DNA of 64,000 nt from Spirosoma pollinicola (GCF_002831565.1 NZ_CP025096.1:6935014-6999013); one strand, 5' to 3'. Positions 24,751-34,027 are shown, counted from the stretch's first letter. Notes: a model not told the origin generated them from the sequence alone. Translations and numbers: made by a program.

Positions 24751-27700
24751 CTACCGAATAAGTAGTACAGAACCTCGTTTTATGACCCGCTCCCGATCAG
24801 GGAAAAACTCGCTTTTGAAGATGACAACATAAGGGTAAAGCATCGCTGGATAAATGGCTCCCCGGTAGGTTCCATCCCATTTTTGCTCAGGGTTGTTACT
24901 GGCAAATATCACCTCTCCCCACCGATTATAAACCCTGAATTCATAGTCAGTGATGTAAGCTGTAAACACCTGTAGCAGGTCATTCATACTATCGCCGTTG
25001 GGCGTAAACGCTTCCGGCACATTGACCCTTGGTTCGCATAAATTCAACACGCGGGCCAGACCCACAGCCGTACAACCCAATGGGTCTGTTACCCGTATCG
25101 AATAGGTTCCTGCCTGCTGAACCGTTATGGTTTTCGTCGTGTCGTTTCGATCTACCCACAAATAGCTTAGACCGGCAGCCCCGCTAGCCGAAAGCTTTGT
25201 TGTTTCCCGATCGCCTTCGCAAAGAGATGCCTGCTGTGTGTATGAAAAGGCCGGTGGTGGCCGGTTATCAACACGAATGCTGGCCTGGCCTACGCAACCT
25301 GATAAGGTGTTTCGCAAAACCAGACTGTATGACCCCGTCTGTGTTACAGAGATAGTTGGGCTTGTAGCACCTGTACTCCATTGATATACGTTGCCGGGAA
25401 TATCACCCGTTTGAGGCACCAGCGTTACAGCACTACCCACACATTTGAGGGTGTCGGGCCCTAACCGGGCAAATCCGGTGCTGTCCAACCCTACCTTTAT
25501 GCTGTCCTCCAGCGCTTTACACCCATTTATGTCAACCACCTGTACGGAATAAAGTCCCGGTGCAGCCTGGCCGAACACAGCCGTTGTCGACACTACTTTT
25601 CCCGTTCCATCCAGCCATGAATAACTTGCGGCCGTTCCTCCCGAGACAGTCAGTGTAATAGTACCGCTATTTGGTATGCTACATAAAGCTCCTTTTACAA
25701 TAGGGGTGAGCTGCAGCTGGTTTGCTGGTGATTTCAACGTGAAGCCTGTATCAGCTTTACATTCATGAAGTGTATCGGTTACGCTAACTTTATAACCGCC
25801 CTCAACAAGACCCGTCAGTTGGTTCGAGCTATCCGTTCTCGCTACGCCATCCGAACCCGTCCAGGCATACGTGTACGTTCCGGCGGGAGTCGTGGTGAGT
25901 ACAATAGAGCCATCTGCCGATGTACAGGCTTTGGGGCCTGTGAGAGCTGCCCGCATTTGAATTTTGGGTAGTTCAGCGACCTTGATTGTGTCCGAGTTTA
26001 CGCAGGTCGTTCCATTAACCGTTGCCTGAGCAGTTACCGAATACACCCCGGCCGCTGCTACAGAAATTGTCTTTGTATTCCCTCCATTACTCCACTGGAA
26101 TTGCGTCCAGGTTTTCTGCGGAACGGTAAGGTCTACCGATGCTCGATAACAGAAAAGTGTATCGGGCCCTAAGTCAAGAGAGGGCACCGGCTTTATCTGT
26201 ACTTCGATGGTGTCACTCTTGAAACATTCGCCATTTGCGGCTATACCAACCGCTATGTAATAGCCCGGCCTGTTTAATGTCAGGGTTCGTTGCCTGCTGA
26301 CTACCGCGCCATTGACGACCCAGACGTACACTTTGGCCTGTACCTTAATATCGAGCGTAATTCCCTTTTTATTACAGATCGCGGTATCGGCCCCAAGCTT
26401 TATATCAGGGGGAAGTTCGACAATTGTCAGCGTGTCTTTAATGAGCGTATCCTTACATATAGCGCCTGTGCTGGTTTTCGTAATGATGCGCAGGCTGATA
26501 AAATATGGACCAGGCGTTTTATATGCGTGCGTTATGGGTTGCGTTGATGTGGTGGATGTGGGGCGACTACCATCACCGAAGTCTAATGTATAGGCTTCTT
26601 TTAATTTAGGGCAATTAGGACTTATCTGGAATACAGTAGGCGCATTAACGCATGTATCACTATAGGTTATTCCCGGCCCGCTGGAGTTATCGTTGAAATT
26701 AGCGACCAGGTTCGGTAATCCTAATTGGCTTGTCTGCCCACCCAATGATTGACCGGATGGATTAAAAACCAGGCTATCGAGCAAGCCACCATTTGGATTT
26801 TCAATAGTGCCGAGCGAACTACTTCCCTTTATGGCAACATATATTCGCCCGTCAGGCCCAATCTGAAGGGAGCCATATTGCCTTGTTGTACTGCTATCAA
26901 TAACTGTTTTTGAGTTTGTCAGCAAGGAGTCCTTCTGATTCAAATCATATTTTAGAATATACGATGATCCTTTCTGACTACCGTCGGAATTGGTATCGGC
27001 CAGCATTGTAACGTATAGACTCTTGCCGTCAGGCGAAAACTCAACCCCATAGGCTTTGGGTGGCGCCGGGCCAAGATCGAGCGTTCGATCAAACTTCATT
27101 ACGCCTGTTGAGTCATTAAACGTATAGAGATCAACAGAATTCTTGGGCGGCCCCGGAATAACAACGGCCATCGGACGATTACCGTTGTTACCGCCCGTCG
27201 TATCGGCTGGCCCAATTTTGATGTAGCCTTCAGCATTAGACAGTGAATCAATAGCCTGACCGCCATTGTATGTGGTTAGAACTGGCGATTCTGCTTTCGT
27301 TAAATGCCGTATCTCAAATTGGTTCGTTCCATATTTCCGGGTGATGACCCAGAAAGTTGAGTCGCGGGTATTTTCTACAGACGCCGATTGTTCTGTACCC
27401 TGGGTTGACAGAGGAACGTTCTTTTCAACAATGGCCCCTTTACCCCCATTCTGGCGCATATCGACCACGCTATACGTGAGTGTCTTTTGCCCGCGAATTT
27501 CGGATGTTGTATACACATAGTACAGATACTCACAGCCCCGACAGGTAGGTTTTGGTACAATCAGAGCCGATTGGGTTGAATTCTTACTTCCATCCAACGG
27601 CTTTTGTGTAGCTAGTGTATCGCCCGGCACAAGCGACTTCATCGGAATGCCACTTTTGTCATAAATGGTAATCCCGTCGGAGTAAAAGAGTAAAACCCCT

Positions 27701-28419
27701 TTTGTGTTAGCGATAGATGATGAGCCTTCTATAGTGCTTAATTTACCATCTGTGATGGGTTTTGGGGTACCCCCGCCACTAAAATCCAGACCGGCATTTT
27801 GACCAAAATACCATTTAACACCCTGAGATTCTTTTTTCTCTCCGCAAACGTCAACATTGATGCGATCCTGATAGGAGCAGCCAACGGAATTAATAACTTC
27901 TACTGAATAACAACCGGAACTATCGACTTGTATACTTTGTGTTGTATCGCCCTTGGGATACCAAATATACCGAAGTCCCGATTGAGGGGGAGCCCCGGCA
28001 TAAGGATCTAAAGTTATTACTTCACCTTTACAAATTGTGGTATCTGTTCGCCAGTTGGCAAATGATTGTGGCCGGTTACCAACATACACTGGCGGACTTG
28101 ATACTGTTTGTGTTACTCCATTGACTGTTCGAGTTAGGGTAACTTTATATGTACCAGGTGTCTGGTAAACGTGTTTGGCGACCGAGTCCCGCTGTGTAGT
28201 CAGCGTTGTTCCATCGCCAAAATCCCAGACGCGGGTTGTTGTACCCGTCAACACACTATCCGTAAAGACTGCGGAGTCGGCTTTACACTCCAGGTCGGGC
28301 ACACAAAATTTACCACTGACTTTAAAGCCTGTCTGTGCCCAGGACGTAACAGGCCCGGCCAGCAGGAACAGCATGGCCAGAAGTCCAATTAACCGAATAT
28401 GCTTTATAAAAATTAACAT
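24751..28419 (-). CDS. T9SS type B sorting-domain surface protein with PKD and propeller-like repeats
   Basis: About 1222 residues from Met at 28419, chosen because a typical signal peptide starts there (MLIFIKHIRL...SWAQ); an upstream in-frame ATG at 28467 adds 16 residues. After the signal come a PKD domain (VWDFGDGTTL), then about 350 residues of beta-propeller-like repeats (WYFGQNAGLDFSGG onward, including VEFSPDGKSLYV and IGPDGRIYVA), another PKD (LDFGDGSRP), and several Ig-like SprB-type repeats. It ends with the gliding-motility-associated type B C-terminal domain (PEAFTPNGDSMNDLLQV...RVYNRWGEVIF...WDGTYRG). It is exported by the type IX system to the cell surface. The divergent SprF-like gene is the usual partner. 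Confidence 0.9.
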   Translation of the reverse strand: MLIFIKHIRLIGLLAMLFLLAGPVTSWAQTGFKVSGKFCVPDLECKADSAVFTDSVLTGTTTRVWDFGDGTTLTTQRDSVAKHVYQTPGTYKVTLTRTVNGVTQTVSSPPVYVGNRPQSFANWRTDTTICKGEVITLDPYAGAPPQSGLRYIWYPKGDTTQSIQVDSSGCYSVEVINSVGCSYQDRINVDVCGEKKESQGVKWYFGQNAGLDFSGGGTPKPITDGKLSTIEGSSSIANTKGVLLFYSDGITIYDKSGIPMKSLVPGDTLATQKPLDGSKNSTQSALIVPKPTCRGCEYLYYVYTTSEIRGQKTLTYSVVDMRQNGGKGAIVEKNVPLSTQGTEQSASVENTRDSTFWVITRKYGTNQFEIRHLTKAESPVLTTYNGGQAIDSLSNAEGYIKIGPADTTGGNNGNRPMAVVIPGPPKNSVDLYTFNDSTGVMKFDRTLDLGPAPPKAYGVEFSPDGKSLYVTMLADTNSDGSQKGSSYILKYDLNQKDSLLTNSKTVIDSSTTRQYGSLQIGPDGRIYVAIKGSSSLGTIENPNGGLLDSLVFNPSGQSLGGQTSQLGLPNLVANFNDNSSGPGITYSDTCVNAPTVFQISPNCPKLKEAYTLDFGDGSRPTSTTSTQPITHAYKTPGPYFISLRIITKTSTGAICKDTLIKDTLTIVELPPDIKLGADTAICNKKGITLDIKVQAKVYVWVVNGAVVSRQRTLTLNRPGYYIAVGIAANGECFKSDTIEVQIKPVPSLDLGPDTLFCYRASVDLTVPQKTWTQFQWSNGGNTKTISVAAAGVYSVTAQATVNGTTCVNSDTIKVAELPKIQMRAALTGPKACTSADGSIVLTTTPAGTYTYAWTGSDGVARTDSSNQLTGLVEGGYKVSVTDTLHECKADTGFTLKSPANQLQLTPIVKGALCSIPNSGTITLTVSGGTAASYSWLDGTGKVVSTTAVFGQAAPGLYSVQVVDINGCKALEDSIKVGLDSTGFARLGPDTLKCVGSAVTLVPQTGDIPGNVYQWSTGATSPTISVTQTGSYSLVLRNTLSGCVGQASIRVDNRPPPAFSYTQQASLCEGDRETTKLSASGAAGLSYLWVDRNDTTKTITVQQAGTYSIRVTDPLGCTAVGLARVLNLCEPRVNVPEAFTPNGDSMNDLLQVFTAYITDYEFRVYNRWGEVIFASNNPEQKWDGTYRGAIYPAMLYPYVVIFKSEFFPDRERVIKRGSVLLIR

Positions 28420-28651
28420 GAAGAAACGCTGAATAAAGCCCACCCTCTCAAATTCAATCCTCAACATAACAACAACAGGGGCATTACGTTAGTATAAACG
28501 ACGTTGTTCAATTAAAATTTTATTGGATTACAACCACAAAAGCGGTTAAAATCCAACTAATTTTAGAGGTTAATGCTCTACTAAATACTTCGTTTGCACT
28601 ACTAACGTTGCATCAATAATATTGGCCCAGTCTTTGCCCTGATCTGCGATT

Positions 28652-29683
28652 ATGCTTAACAAATACATATTAACAATTTTGGTGCTGACCCTGGCGCGAA
28701 CGGCATTTGCTCAGGACCCTCAGTTTACTCAATTTTATGCGGCTCCGCTCTATTTAAACCCCGCTTTTGCTGGATCGGCTTTAGCACCACGCATTACAGC
28801 AAACTACCGAAATCAATGGCCGGCCATCACGAATTATGTTACAACAATGGTTGCTGTAGATCACTTCATTGAAAAATATAGCAGTGGTGTTGGCCTACTT
28901 ATCCAAAGCGACAACCAGGGTCAGGGAAGGATTCAATCAACAGACATAGGGTTGCAATATGCATACCAGTTTCAGGTTAGTGAATCCTCATTTGTGCGGC
29001 TCGGCTTACAAGGCTCCTACGTTAACCGTAGTGTTAACTATTTTGGTTTAACAACAGGTGATCAATTTACAGACCGTGGTTTCATAACTGGCAGCGTTTC
29101 TGGCGACCCAACCTTGCAGGGAGGTTTACCAACCAAGAAATATATGGATTTTTCGACAGGCGGTCTGTTTTATTCTGACTGGTTTTGGTTAGGCGCATCG
29201 GCGCACCACATTAATCGACCCGATCAGGGATTTTTTATTGGTGAGCGGGAACGCCTGCCTATGAAAACCAGCATTCAGGCCGGACTGAGGATTCCGCTTG
29301 GGGGCTTTACAGGCCGGGCCGACGAAGAGGATCGTGAGATTAGCTTCTCGCCCGTTATTATGTACAAGCACCAGGGAAAGTATGATCAGTTAGATTTAGG
29401 GGCTTATTTGACCTATTCCCCATTAACAATCGGCGCTTATTATAGAGGGATACCCTTCAAAAAATATAATCAAACGTTGAACAATCACGATGCTGTGGCT
29501 GCACTGATCGGCTGGCGTATGGAGAAGTTTTCCATCGGTTACAGCTACGATATGACCATTTCAACCTTAGGCAACAGTGGTGGCTCTCACGAACTATCGT
29601 TGTCTTACATTTTCGACAAACCCGAAGGCCGTCGGGCGGGCGTGAAACGCCGGGACAAGAAACTGCCCTGCCCTAAGTTTTGA
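28652..29683 (+). CDS. PorP/SprF-family type IX secretion membrane protein
   Basis: 343 residues. A signal peptide (ending ...TAFAQ, residue 20) is followed by DPQFTQFYAAPLYLNPAFAGS, the diagnostic opening of the PorP/SprF family. The remainder is a predicted outer-membrane beta-barrel ending in IGYSYDMTIS...HELSLSYIFDKPE. Family members are needed to deliver or anchor type B CTD proteins. Here it is divergent from such a protein (24751-28419), which is the normal pairing. A terminator follows directly. Confidence 0.92.
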   Translation: MLNKYILTILVLTLARTAFAQDPQFTQFYAAPLYLNPAFAGSALAPRITANYRNQWPAITNYVTTMVAVDHFIEKYSSGVGLLIQSDNQGQGRIQSTDIGLQYAYQFQVSESSFVRLGLQGSYVNRSVNYFGLTTGDQFTDRGFITGSVSGDPTLQGGLPTKKYMDFSTGGLFYSDWFWLGASAHHINRPDQGFFIGERERLPMKTSIQAGLRIPLGGFTGRADEEDREISFSPVIMYKHQGKYDQLDLGAYLTYSPLTIGAYYRGIPFKKYNQTLNNHDAVAALIGWRMEKFSIGYSYDMTISTLGNSGGSHELSLSYIFDKPEGRRAGVKRRDKKLPCPKF

Positions 29684-29702
29684 TAATAATCATATTTATA
29701 AG

Positions 29703-29732
29703 AAGCGGGTGGGTTTTTATACCCGCCCGCTT
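29703..29732. terminator. Bidirectional terminator after the SprF-like gene
   Basis: 12-bp GC-rich arms (29703-29714 and 29721-29732) around TTTTAT, with T's after the right arm. It ends the SprF-like transcript and, from the other side, the ettA-side transcripts. Confidence 0.85.
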
Positions 29733-29736
29733 TTAT

Positions 29737-29850
29737 TTTACGCCAGTTTCTTGTACTTAATCCGAGTCGGTGTAGCGTCGGTACCCAGGCGTTTGCGTCG
29801 GTTTTCTTCGTATTCCGAGAAGTTGCCTTCAAACCAGTAAACTTGCGAGT
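29737..29850 (-). repeat. Detached copy of the ettA 3' end
   Basis: 114 bp that match 30593-30706 at 112 positions. They comprise the last 37 or so codons and the stop of ettA (...KRLGTDATPTRIKYKKLA). Here they are not joined to an ettA body: the upstream neighbour is the small gene 29854-30090, which is in another frame. The copy lies between the SprF terminator and the cassette and cannot be translated as part of ettA. Confidence 0.95.
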
Positions 29851-29853
29851 TTG

Positions 29854-30090
29854 CTATGGATGGGTCAATAAAAGCTCTTCAAGAACTGGTTTCAGTTCAA
29901 GTGCCAGTAATGTGCTATCTAACTTATCCAGCAAATCGACTTTTTGACTAATCAATTGCTGGAGCATAAAGTCATCCCAGTTAACTTCATATGTTTTATC
30001 TGAGAATTGACGAATCTGCTCATTAATACGCCGTATGCGTTCCAGCCTATAAACAAGTTCGTCAAGTGTTGGCAGTTCCTGTGAGCTCAT
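29854..30090 (-). CDS. Small helical protein paired with the nucleotidyltransferase-like gene
   Basis: 78 residues, acidic and almost entirely helical or coiled-coil forming (LDELVYRLERIRRINEQIRQF ... VDLLDKLDSTLLALELKPVLEELL). No family is recognised. Its ATG overlaps the TGA of the preceding gene (ATGA, 30087-30090), so translation is coupled and the two products are probably made in fixed ratio. That layout resembles toxin-antitoxin pairs, with this as the possible neutralising or dimerising partner. It ends 4 nt before the detached ettA tail copy. Confidence 0.65.
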   Translation of the reverse strand: MSSQELPTLDELVYRLERIRRINEQIRQFSDKTYEVNWDDFMLQQLISQKVDLLDKLDSTLLALELKPVLEELLLTHP

Positions 30091-30569
30091 GAGAAATGTA
30101 ATTTAACAATGCCTTTCGGATCGGTGTTCTTTTCTATTGACGAGCTAAATGTGTCAATCCAATACTGGTAATGCGCTTCAAACTTTGCCTGATCAGGATT
30201 TGATTCATCAGGGATCAGAGAAAAGAAAGTATGCAAGCCCGATTTTGCCGAGGAAAACTCATACCGCTCAAATAATTCCCTTAACGACTGTTTCAACGTG
30301 TTGTTCTGCTCAAAAACATACGGAACAAACGTCACAATATCAATATCTTGCGGCCAAGTCTTACAAGTTACGAAACTGCCCCCAATCAATTGAAAAAAAG
30401 GCTGTTCGACAATTTTAAGCAATTCAGATACATACAATTTATATGATTTGAAAAGACCTCGTCGGTGAGGTTCATTATTCATTCCAGTAAATATCTCCTC
30501 GAATTCATCAACTGTTAAGATATATAGGCCGGGTGGCGAGATATACCCAAACTTATTAAAACTGATCAT
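30087..30569 (-). CDS. Nucleotidyltransferase-like protein (DUF6932-type)
   Basis: 160 residues. The segment FQLIGGSFVTCKTWPQDIDIV (from about residue 60) contains GS-x9-D-x-D, the metal-binding signature of the polymerase-beta/MNT nucleotidyltransferase fold. The C-terminal YWIDTFSSS...PKGIVKLHF resembles the ending of DUF6932 proteins. The N-terminus FNKFGYISPPGLYILTVDEF also fits that family. It may transfer nucleotides to a protein or RNA, as in MNT toxins or antitoxins, but no substrate is known. First gene of a two-gene cassette between duplicated ettA ends; AT-richer than ettA. Confidence 0.7.
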   Translation of the reverse strand: MISFNKFGYISPPGLYILTVDEFEEIFTGMNNEPHRRGLFKSYKLYVSELLKIVEQPFFQLIGGSFVTCKTWPQDIDIVTFVPYVFEQNNTLKQSLRELFERYEFSSAKSGLHTFFSLIPDESNPDQAKFEAHYQYWIDTFSSSIEKNTDPKGIVKLHFS

Positions 30570-30592
30570 CAGCCATTCACTTTAACGGCACC

Positions 30593-30706
30593 TTTACGCC
30601 AGTTTCTTGTACTTAATCCGAGTCGGTGTAGCGTCGGTACCCAAGCGCTTGCGTCGGTTTTCTTCGTATTCCGAGAAGTTGCCTTCAAACCAGTAAACTT
30701 GCGAGT
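30593..30706 (-). repeat. ettA 3' end, copy joined to the gene
   Basis: The 114-bp segment that forms the authentic end of ettA. It is repeated at 29737-29850 with differences only at two positions, in the CCCA(G/A)GCG(T/C)TTG stretch. The repeat starts one base past the stop codon and ends in the codons for SQ of SQVYWFEG. Confidence 0.95.
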
Positions 30707-32261
30707 CGCCTTCAAAAGCCAGAATATGTGTGGCAATACGATCCAGAAACCACCGATCGTGGCTGATGACTACGGCACAACCAGCGAAGTTTTCAAGCCC
30801 TTCCTCCAGCGCCCGCAACGTATTGACATCCAGATCGTTGGTTGGCTCATCGAGCAGCAACAGGTTGGCTCCTTCTTTGAGAATCATAGCCAGGTGAACA
30901 CGGTTACGCTCACCACCCGACAGAGTTCCGATTTTCTTTTCCTGATCGGCTCCGGCAAAGTTAAAGCGGCTAACGTAGGCACGAGCGTTAGACTGTTTAC
31001 CACCCATCATAATCCACTCGCTACCGCCCGAAATCGTTTCGAATACTGTCTTGCTGGGGTCAAGGCCATCGTGTTCCTGATCAACATAAGCCACCTTTAC
31101 CGTATCGCCCACATCAAATGTGCCCGCATCGGGTTTTTCACGACCGGTAATCAACTTGAATAATGTCGTTTTACCAGCTCCGTTTGGCCCGATAATGCCA
31201 ACGATACCACCTTGTGGTAGTCGGAAGCCTAAATGTTCAAACAACAGCCGATCACCGAATGCTTTGGCGACGTCCTCCGCTTCAATCACTTTCGCACCAA
31301 GGCGTGGCCCAGCCGGAATAAATATTTCGAGTTTATCGTCCCGCTGTTTAGCATCTTCGTTCAGGAGTTTCTCGTAAGCGCCCAAGCGGGCTTTTGATTT
31401 AGCTTGGCGGGCTTTGGGCGCCATTTTTACCCACTCAAGCTCGCGCTGAAGCGTCTTTTGACGTTTCGATTCGGTTTTTTCTTCTTTCGCCAGGCGGTTT
31501 TGTTTTTGTTCCAGCCAGGACGAATAATTTCCTTTCCAGGGAATACCCTCTCCCCGATCGAGTTCAAGAATCCAGCCAGCTACATTGTCCAGAAAATAGC
31601 GATCGTGAGTGACAGCAATGACCGTACCTGCATACAACCGCAAATGTTCTTCCAGCCACAGGACTGATTCGGCATCGAGATGGTTGGTTGGCTCATCAAG
31701 TAATAAAACATCAGGTTGCTGAAGCAACAGTCGGCAAAGCGCTACCCGGCGTTTTTCGCCCCCGGAGAGGTTGTCTATCAGGGAATCGGACGGAGGGCAT
31801 CGCAGCGCATCCATAGCCCGTTCGAGTTTCTGGTCAAGCTCCCACCCGTTGAAATGGTCAATCTTTTCCTGAACCTCCCCCTGCCGGGCAATCAGCTTAT
31901 CGAAGTCAGCATCGGGGTCGCCAAATGCCTCGTTGATTTCATCAAATTCTTTCAGCAGATTAACGACCTCCTGGACCCCTTCTTCTACAATTTCCCGCAC
32001 AGTCCGACCCGGTGTAAATTGCGGTTCCTGCTCCAGCATTCCAACCGAATAGCCTGGAGAAAAGACCACTTCACCGGTATAATTCTTGTCCATACCGGCA
32101 ATGATGCGTAACAAAGTAGATTTACCGGAACCATTCAGACCTAAAACACCAATTTTAGCGCCGTAAAAGAAGGAAAGGTATATGTTCTTTAGGATTTGTC
32201 GGTTAGGCGGAATATTTTTACTCACGCCGGCCATTGAGAAAATTATGGTTTCCTGACTCAT
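30594..32261 (-). CDS. ettA: Energy-dependent translational throttle EttA (ABC-F)
   Basis: 555 residues, normal length. Two ABC domains: Walker A GLNGSGKSTLL (about 40) and GPNGAGKTTLF (about 355); signature motifs LSGGEKRRV and LSGGERNRV; Walker B LLLDEPTNHLD and LLLDEPTNDLD. The interdomain PtIM linker (about 245-310) contains KQNRLAKEEKTESKRQKTL. There are no membrane segments. It binds the ribosomal E site and gates the first elongation step according to ATP/ADP. A clear promoter precedes it. Its last 37 codons are duplicated downstream, with a two-gene cassette in between. Confidence 0.95.
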   Translation of the reverse strand: MSQETIIFSMAGVSKNIPPNRQILKNIYLSFFYGAKIGVLGLNGSGKSTLLRIIAGMDKNYTGEVVFSPGYSVGMLEQEPQFTPGRTVREIVEEGVQEVVNLLKEFDEINEAFGDPDADFDKLIARQGEVQEKIDHFNGWELDQKLERAMDALRCPPSDSLIDNLSGGEKRRVALCRLLLQQPDVLLLDEPTNHLDAESVLWLEEHLRLYAGTVIAVTHDRYFLDNVAGWILELDRGEGIPWKGNYSSWLEQKQNRLAKEEKTESKRQKTLQRELEWVKMAPKARQAKSKARLGAYEKLLNEDAKQRDDKLEIFIPAGPRLGAKVIEAEDVAKAFGDRLLFEHLGFRLPQGGIVGIIGPNGAGKTTLFKLITGREKPDAGTFDVGDTVKVAYVDQEHDGLDPSKTVFETISGGSEWIMMGGKQSNARAYVSRFNFAGADQEKKIGTLSGGERNRVHLAMILKEGANLLLLDEPTNDLDVNTLRALEEGLENFAGCAVVISHDRWFLDRIATHILAFEGDSQVYWFEGNFSEYEENRRKRLGTDATPTRIKYKKLA

Positions 32262-32296
32262 TAAAATCTGATAGATTTGTGGTTGGCATTAATGTC

Positions 32297-32327
32297 CAAA
32301 TTTAACCCACAGCGCAGCCTTAACCAA
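32297..32327 (-). promoter_or_regulatory. Promoter of ettA
   Basis: Minus strand: TTG (32325-32327), 20 nt, TAAATTTG (32297-32304), an exact fit to TTG-N20-TAnnTTTG, 36 nt before the ettA start. The divergent DUF349 gene begins at 32336. Confidence 0.75.
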
Positions 32328-32335
32328 GCACAGTA

Positions 32336-33613
32336 ATGGAAAACGCTTCACTGGTAGACGAATACGGTTACGTCAAAGACGGAAAGGTATTTTTGAAAGG
32401 CTACCTGAATTATGAAGACCGCCAGATCGGCGAAGTCAAACGAACCGAGCAGGAAGCGCTCGATTATTTCAAAAACCGCTTCATAATCGCTGAAAACAAA
32501 GTAAGCCAGCTAGAAAAGGACATTGAAGAAGCCCAAAACAAAGGCTCTTATTTGACCAAACTGGTTCAACTCCGTAAGAAGCTTCTTGGCTTCGACGCAC
32601 TCGGCGATTTCCCACCCCTGCTCGACCGTTTAGATGAACAAGAGAAACTGTTGGCCGATTTAATTACGGTCAATCAGCTCAAAAATCTTGAGATTAAACG
32701 GGCACTTATTGCGGAAGCAGAAGCAGTGGTGGATAGCACAGAATGGCGCGAAACGGCTGATGTGCTGCAGGAGATAAAGACCAAGTGGATCAAAACCGGT
32801 CCAGTCGATAAAGCCGCAGATGCCGAGGTTGAAGGTCGTTTTCAAGAACTTCTGGATGGATTCTTTACGCGTCGGCGTGAATTCTTCAACGAGCAGAATA
32901 AAGTCATTCAGGAACGGCTCGACAAGTATGATGAGCTTATCAGACTGGCGTTCCGGGCCAATCGCCTTGGCGATCTGGATGCTGCCTTCCAGGAAGTGCG
33001 CAAACTCAACAATGCTTGGAAGGTGGTTGGAGAGGTGCCGATCAAGAAGAGCGGTAAACTGTACAAGCAGTTCAAGAAAGCGACAACTATGTTTTACGCC
33101 AAGTACAACGACGCGAAGGGCATTGTTATCGTCCCCAAAATTGATCCGCGTATTGAAGCCCAGATGAAAATGGCCGAAGAGGTTGAAAGACTGGCGAAAT
33201 CATCAGACATTTTTGCTGCGGCAGAACGGGCCAAAGTTCTGTTGAACAGCTGGAAAGAAATTCGGGTGCCGTTTAAGTTACAGGACAAAGTTGTTAACGA
33301 ACGCTTCCGGGCCGCCTGCGACAAGATTTTCGAATTGAGTTATCTTGGCCGCGTACTTACCCGGAAATATCCTGCCTTTGAGCTTAAAAGCCAATCTGAA
33401 CAAATCAGAACAAAAATTCGGGAAATGGAGTACCTCGTTAAGCGAGAGAAAAACGACCTGCAATTTGCTTTACAGGACGCCGATGGCCTTGACCCGAACA
33501 AAGACGAAGACAAGCAAATCCTGAATAAAATCAATACCCAACGTCGCAAAATTGCGATGAAAGAAACTATTCTGCGCGAATTGCAAAAGGAATTGGAAAC
33601 GGCAGGTTATTAA
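32336..33613 (+). CDS. DUF349-domain protein
   Basis: 425 residues, highly charged and almost wholly helical. Repeated units of about 70 residues follow the DUF349 pattern: W-K--G--------W--F- in EIKTKWIKTGPVDKAADAEVEGRFQELLDGFFTRR, VRKLNNAWKVVGEVPIKKSGKLYKQFKKA and NSWKEIRVPFKLQDKVVNERFRAACDKIF. The N-terminus has its own conserved block (VDEYGYVKDGKVFLKGY), common in Bacteroidota members. No enzymatic motif; function unknown. Divergent from ettA. A hairpin terminator follows. Confidence 0.85.
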   Translation: MENASLVDEYGYVKDGKVFLKGYLNYEDRQIGEVKRTEQEALDYFKNRFIIAENKVSQLEKDIEEAQNKGSYLTKLVQLRKKLLGFDALGDFPPLLDRLDEQEKLLADLITVNQLKNLEIKRALIAEAEAVVDSTEWRETADVLQEIKTKWIKTGPVDKAADAEVEGRFQELLDGFFTRRREFFNEQNKVIQERLDKYDELIRLAFRANRLGDLDAAFQEVRKLNNAWKVVGEVPIKKSGKLYKQFKKATTMFYAKYNDAKGIVIVPKIDPRIEAQMKMAEEVERLAKSSDIFAAAERAKVLLNSWKEIRVPFKLQDKVVNERFRAACDKIFELSYLGRVLTRKYPAFELKSQSEQIRTKIREMEYLVKREKNDLQFALQDADGLDPNKDEDKQILNKINTQRRKIAMKETILRELQKELETAGY

Positions 33614-33656
33614 TTTTCTTGTCTGTCATGCTGATGGTTGGAAGCATAACAAAAAC

Positions 33657-33695
33657 ACGAAACGTGCCCCGGTTTACTACTGGGGCACGTTTCGT
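33657..33695 (+). terminator. Terminator of the DUF349 gene
   Basis: 14-bp perfect arms (33657-33670 and 33682-33695) around 11 nt, A-run before and T-rich after. It lies within the 5' part of a longer possible reading frame, which argues that the next gene starts after it, at 33718. Confidence 0.8.
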
Positions 33696-33717
33696 TTATA
33701 AGACTTGTTCTACTGAC

Positions 33718-33993
33718 ATGGAAACCAATCTAAGTAATTCCGATTTTATTGTTGATAAAACTTCCTTTAGGACAGCGATTATTCCCGGCAAATTTGTTCG
33801 ACTTGAATACCTAACCGATTTAAACGAATTTATAAAAGCCGACGTAACCATCAAACAACTTCTGACTGAAAATGGCGTCGAATCACTGGAACTAGCCACC
33901 GGTGACGTAGTGCCTTTAGACCGAGTGGTCAGTATTTCGGGTAAGTTATCGCCCCGCTATCCGGGCTATGGGAATTACTCCTGCGATTGTTAA
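33718..33993 (+). CDS. Small unknown protein, possibly Rof-like fold
   Basis: 91 residues from ATG 33718; a longer frame from 33619 would cross the terminator hairpin and is rejected. The middle (KFVRLEYLTDLNEFIKADVTIKQLL...GVESLELATGDVVPLDRVVSISG) looks like a small beta-barrel and vaguely recalls the Rho-binding antiterminator (Rof) pattern with its LDRI(V)xI strand, but this is weak. The tail ends YGNYSCDC with two cysteines. A Nudix hydrolase gene starts 35 nt later. Confidence 0.5.
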   Translation: METNLSNSDFIVDKTSFRTAIIPGKFVRLEYLTDLNEFIKADVTIKQLLTENGVESLELATGDVVPLDRVVSISGKLSPRYPGYGNYSCDC

Positions 33994-34027
33994 TTTGGCA
34001 GGAATTTCCTGATTTATAGTGATTATT

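Noticed and set aside
29605..29832. 75-codon minus-strand frame over the detached ettA tail
   Set aside because: It runs through the SprF terminator and reads the ettA tail in the wrong frame.
33619..33717. N-terminal extension of the small protein at 33718
   Set aside because: The extension crosses a perfect terminator hairpin (33657-33695) and has no conserved sequence.
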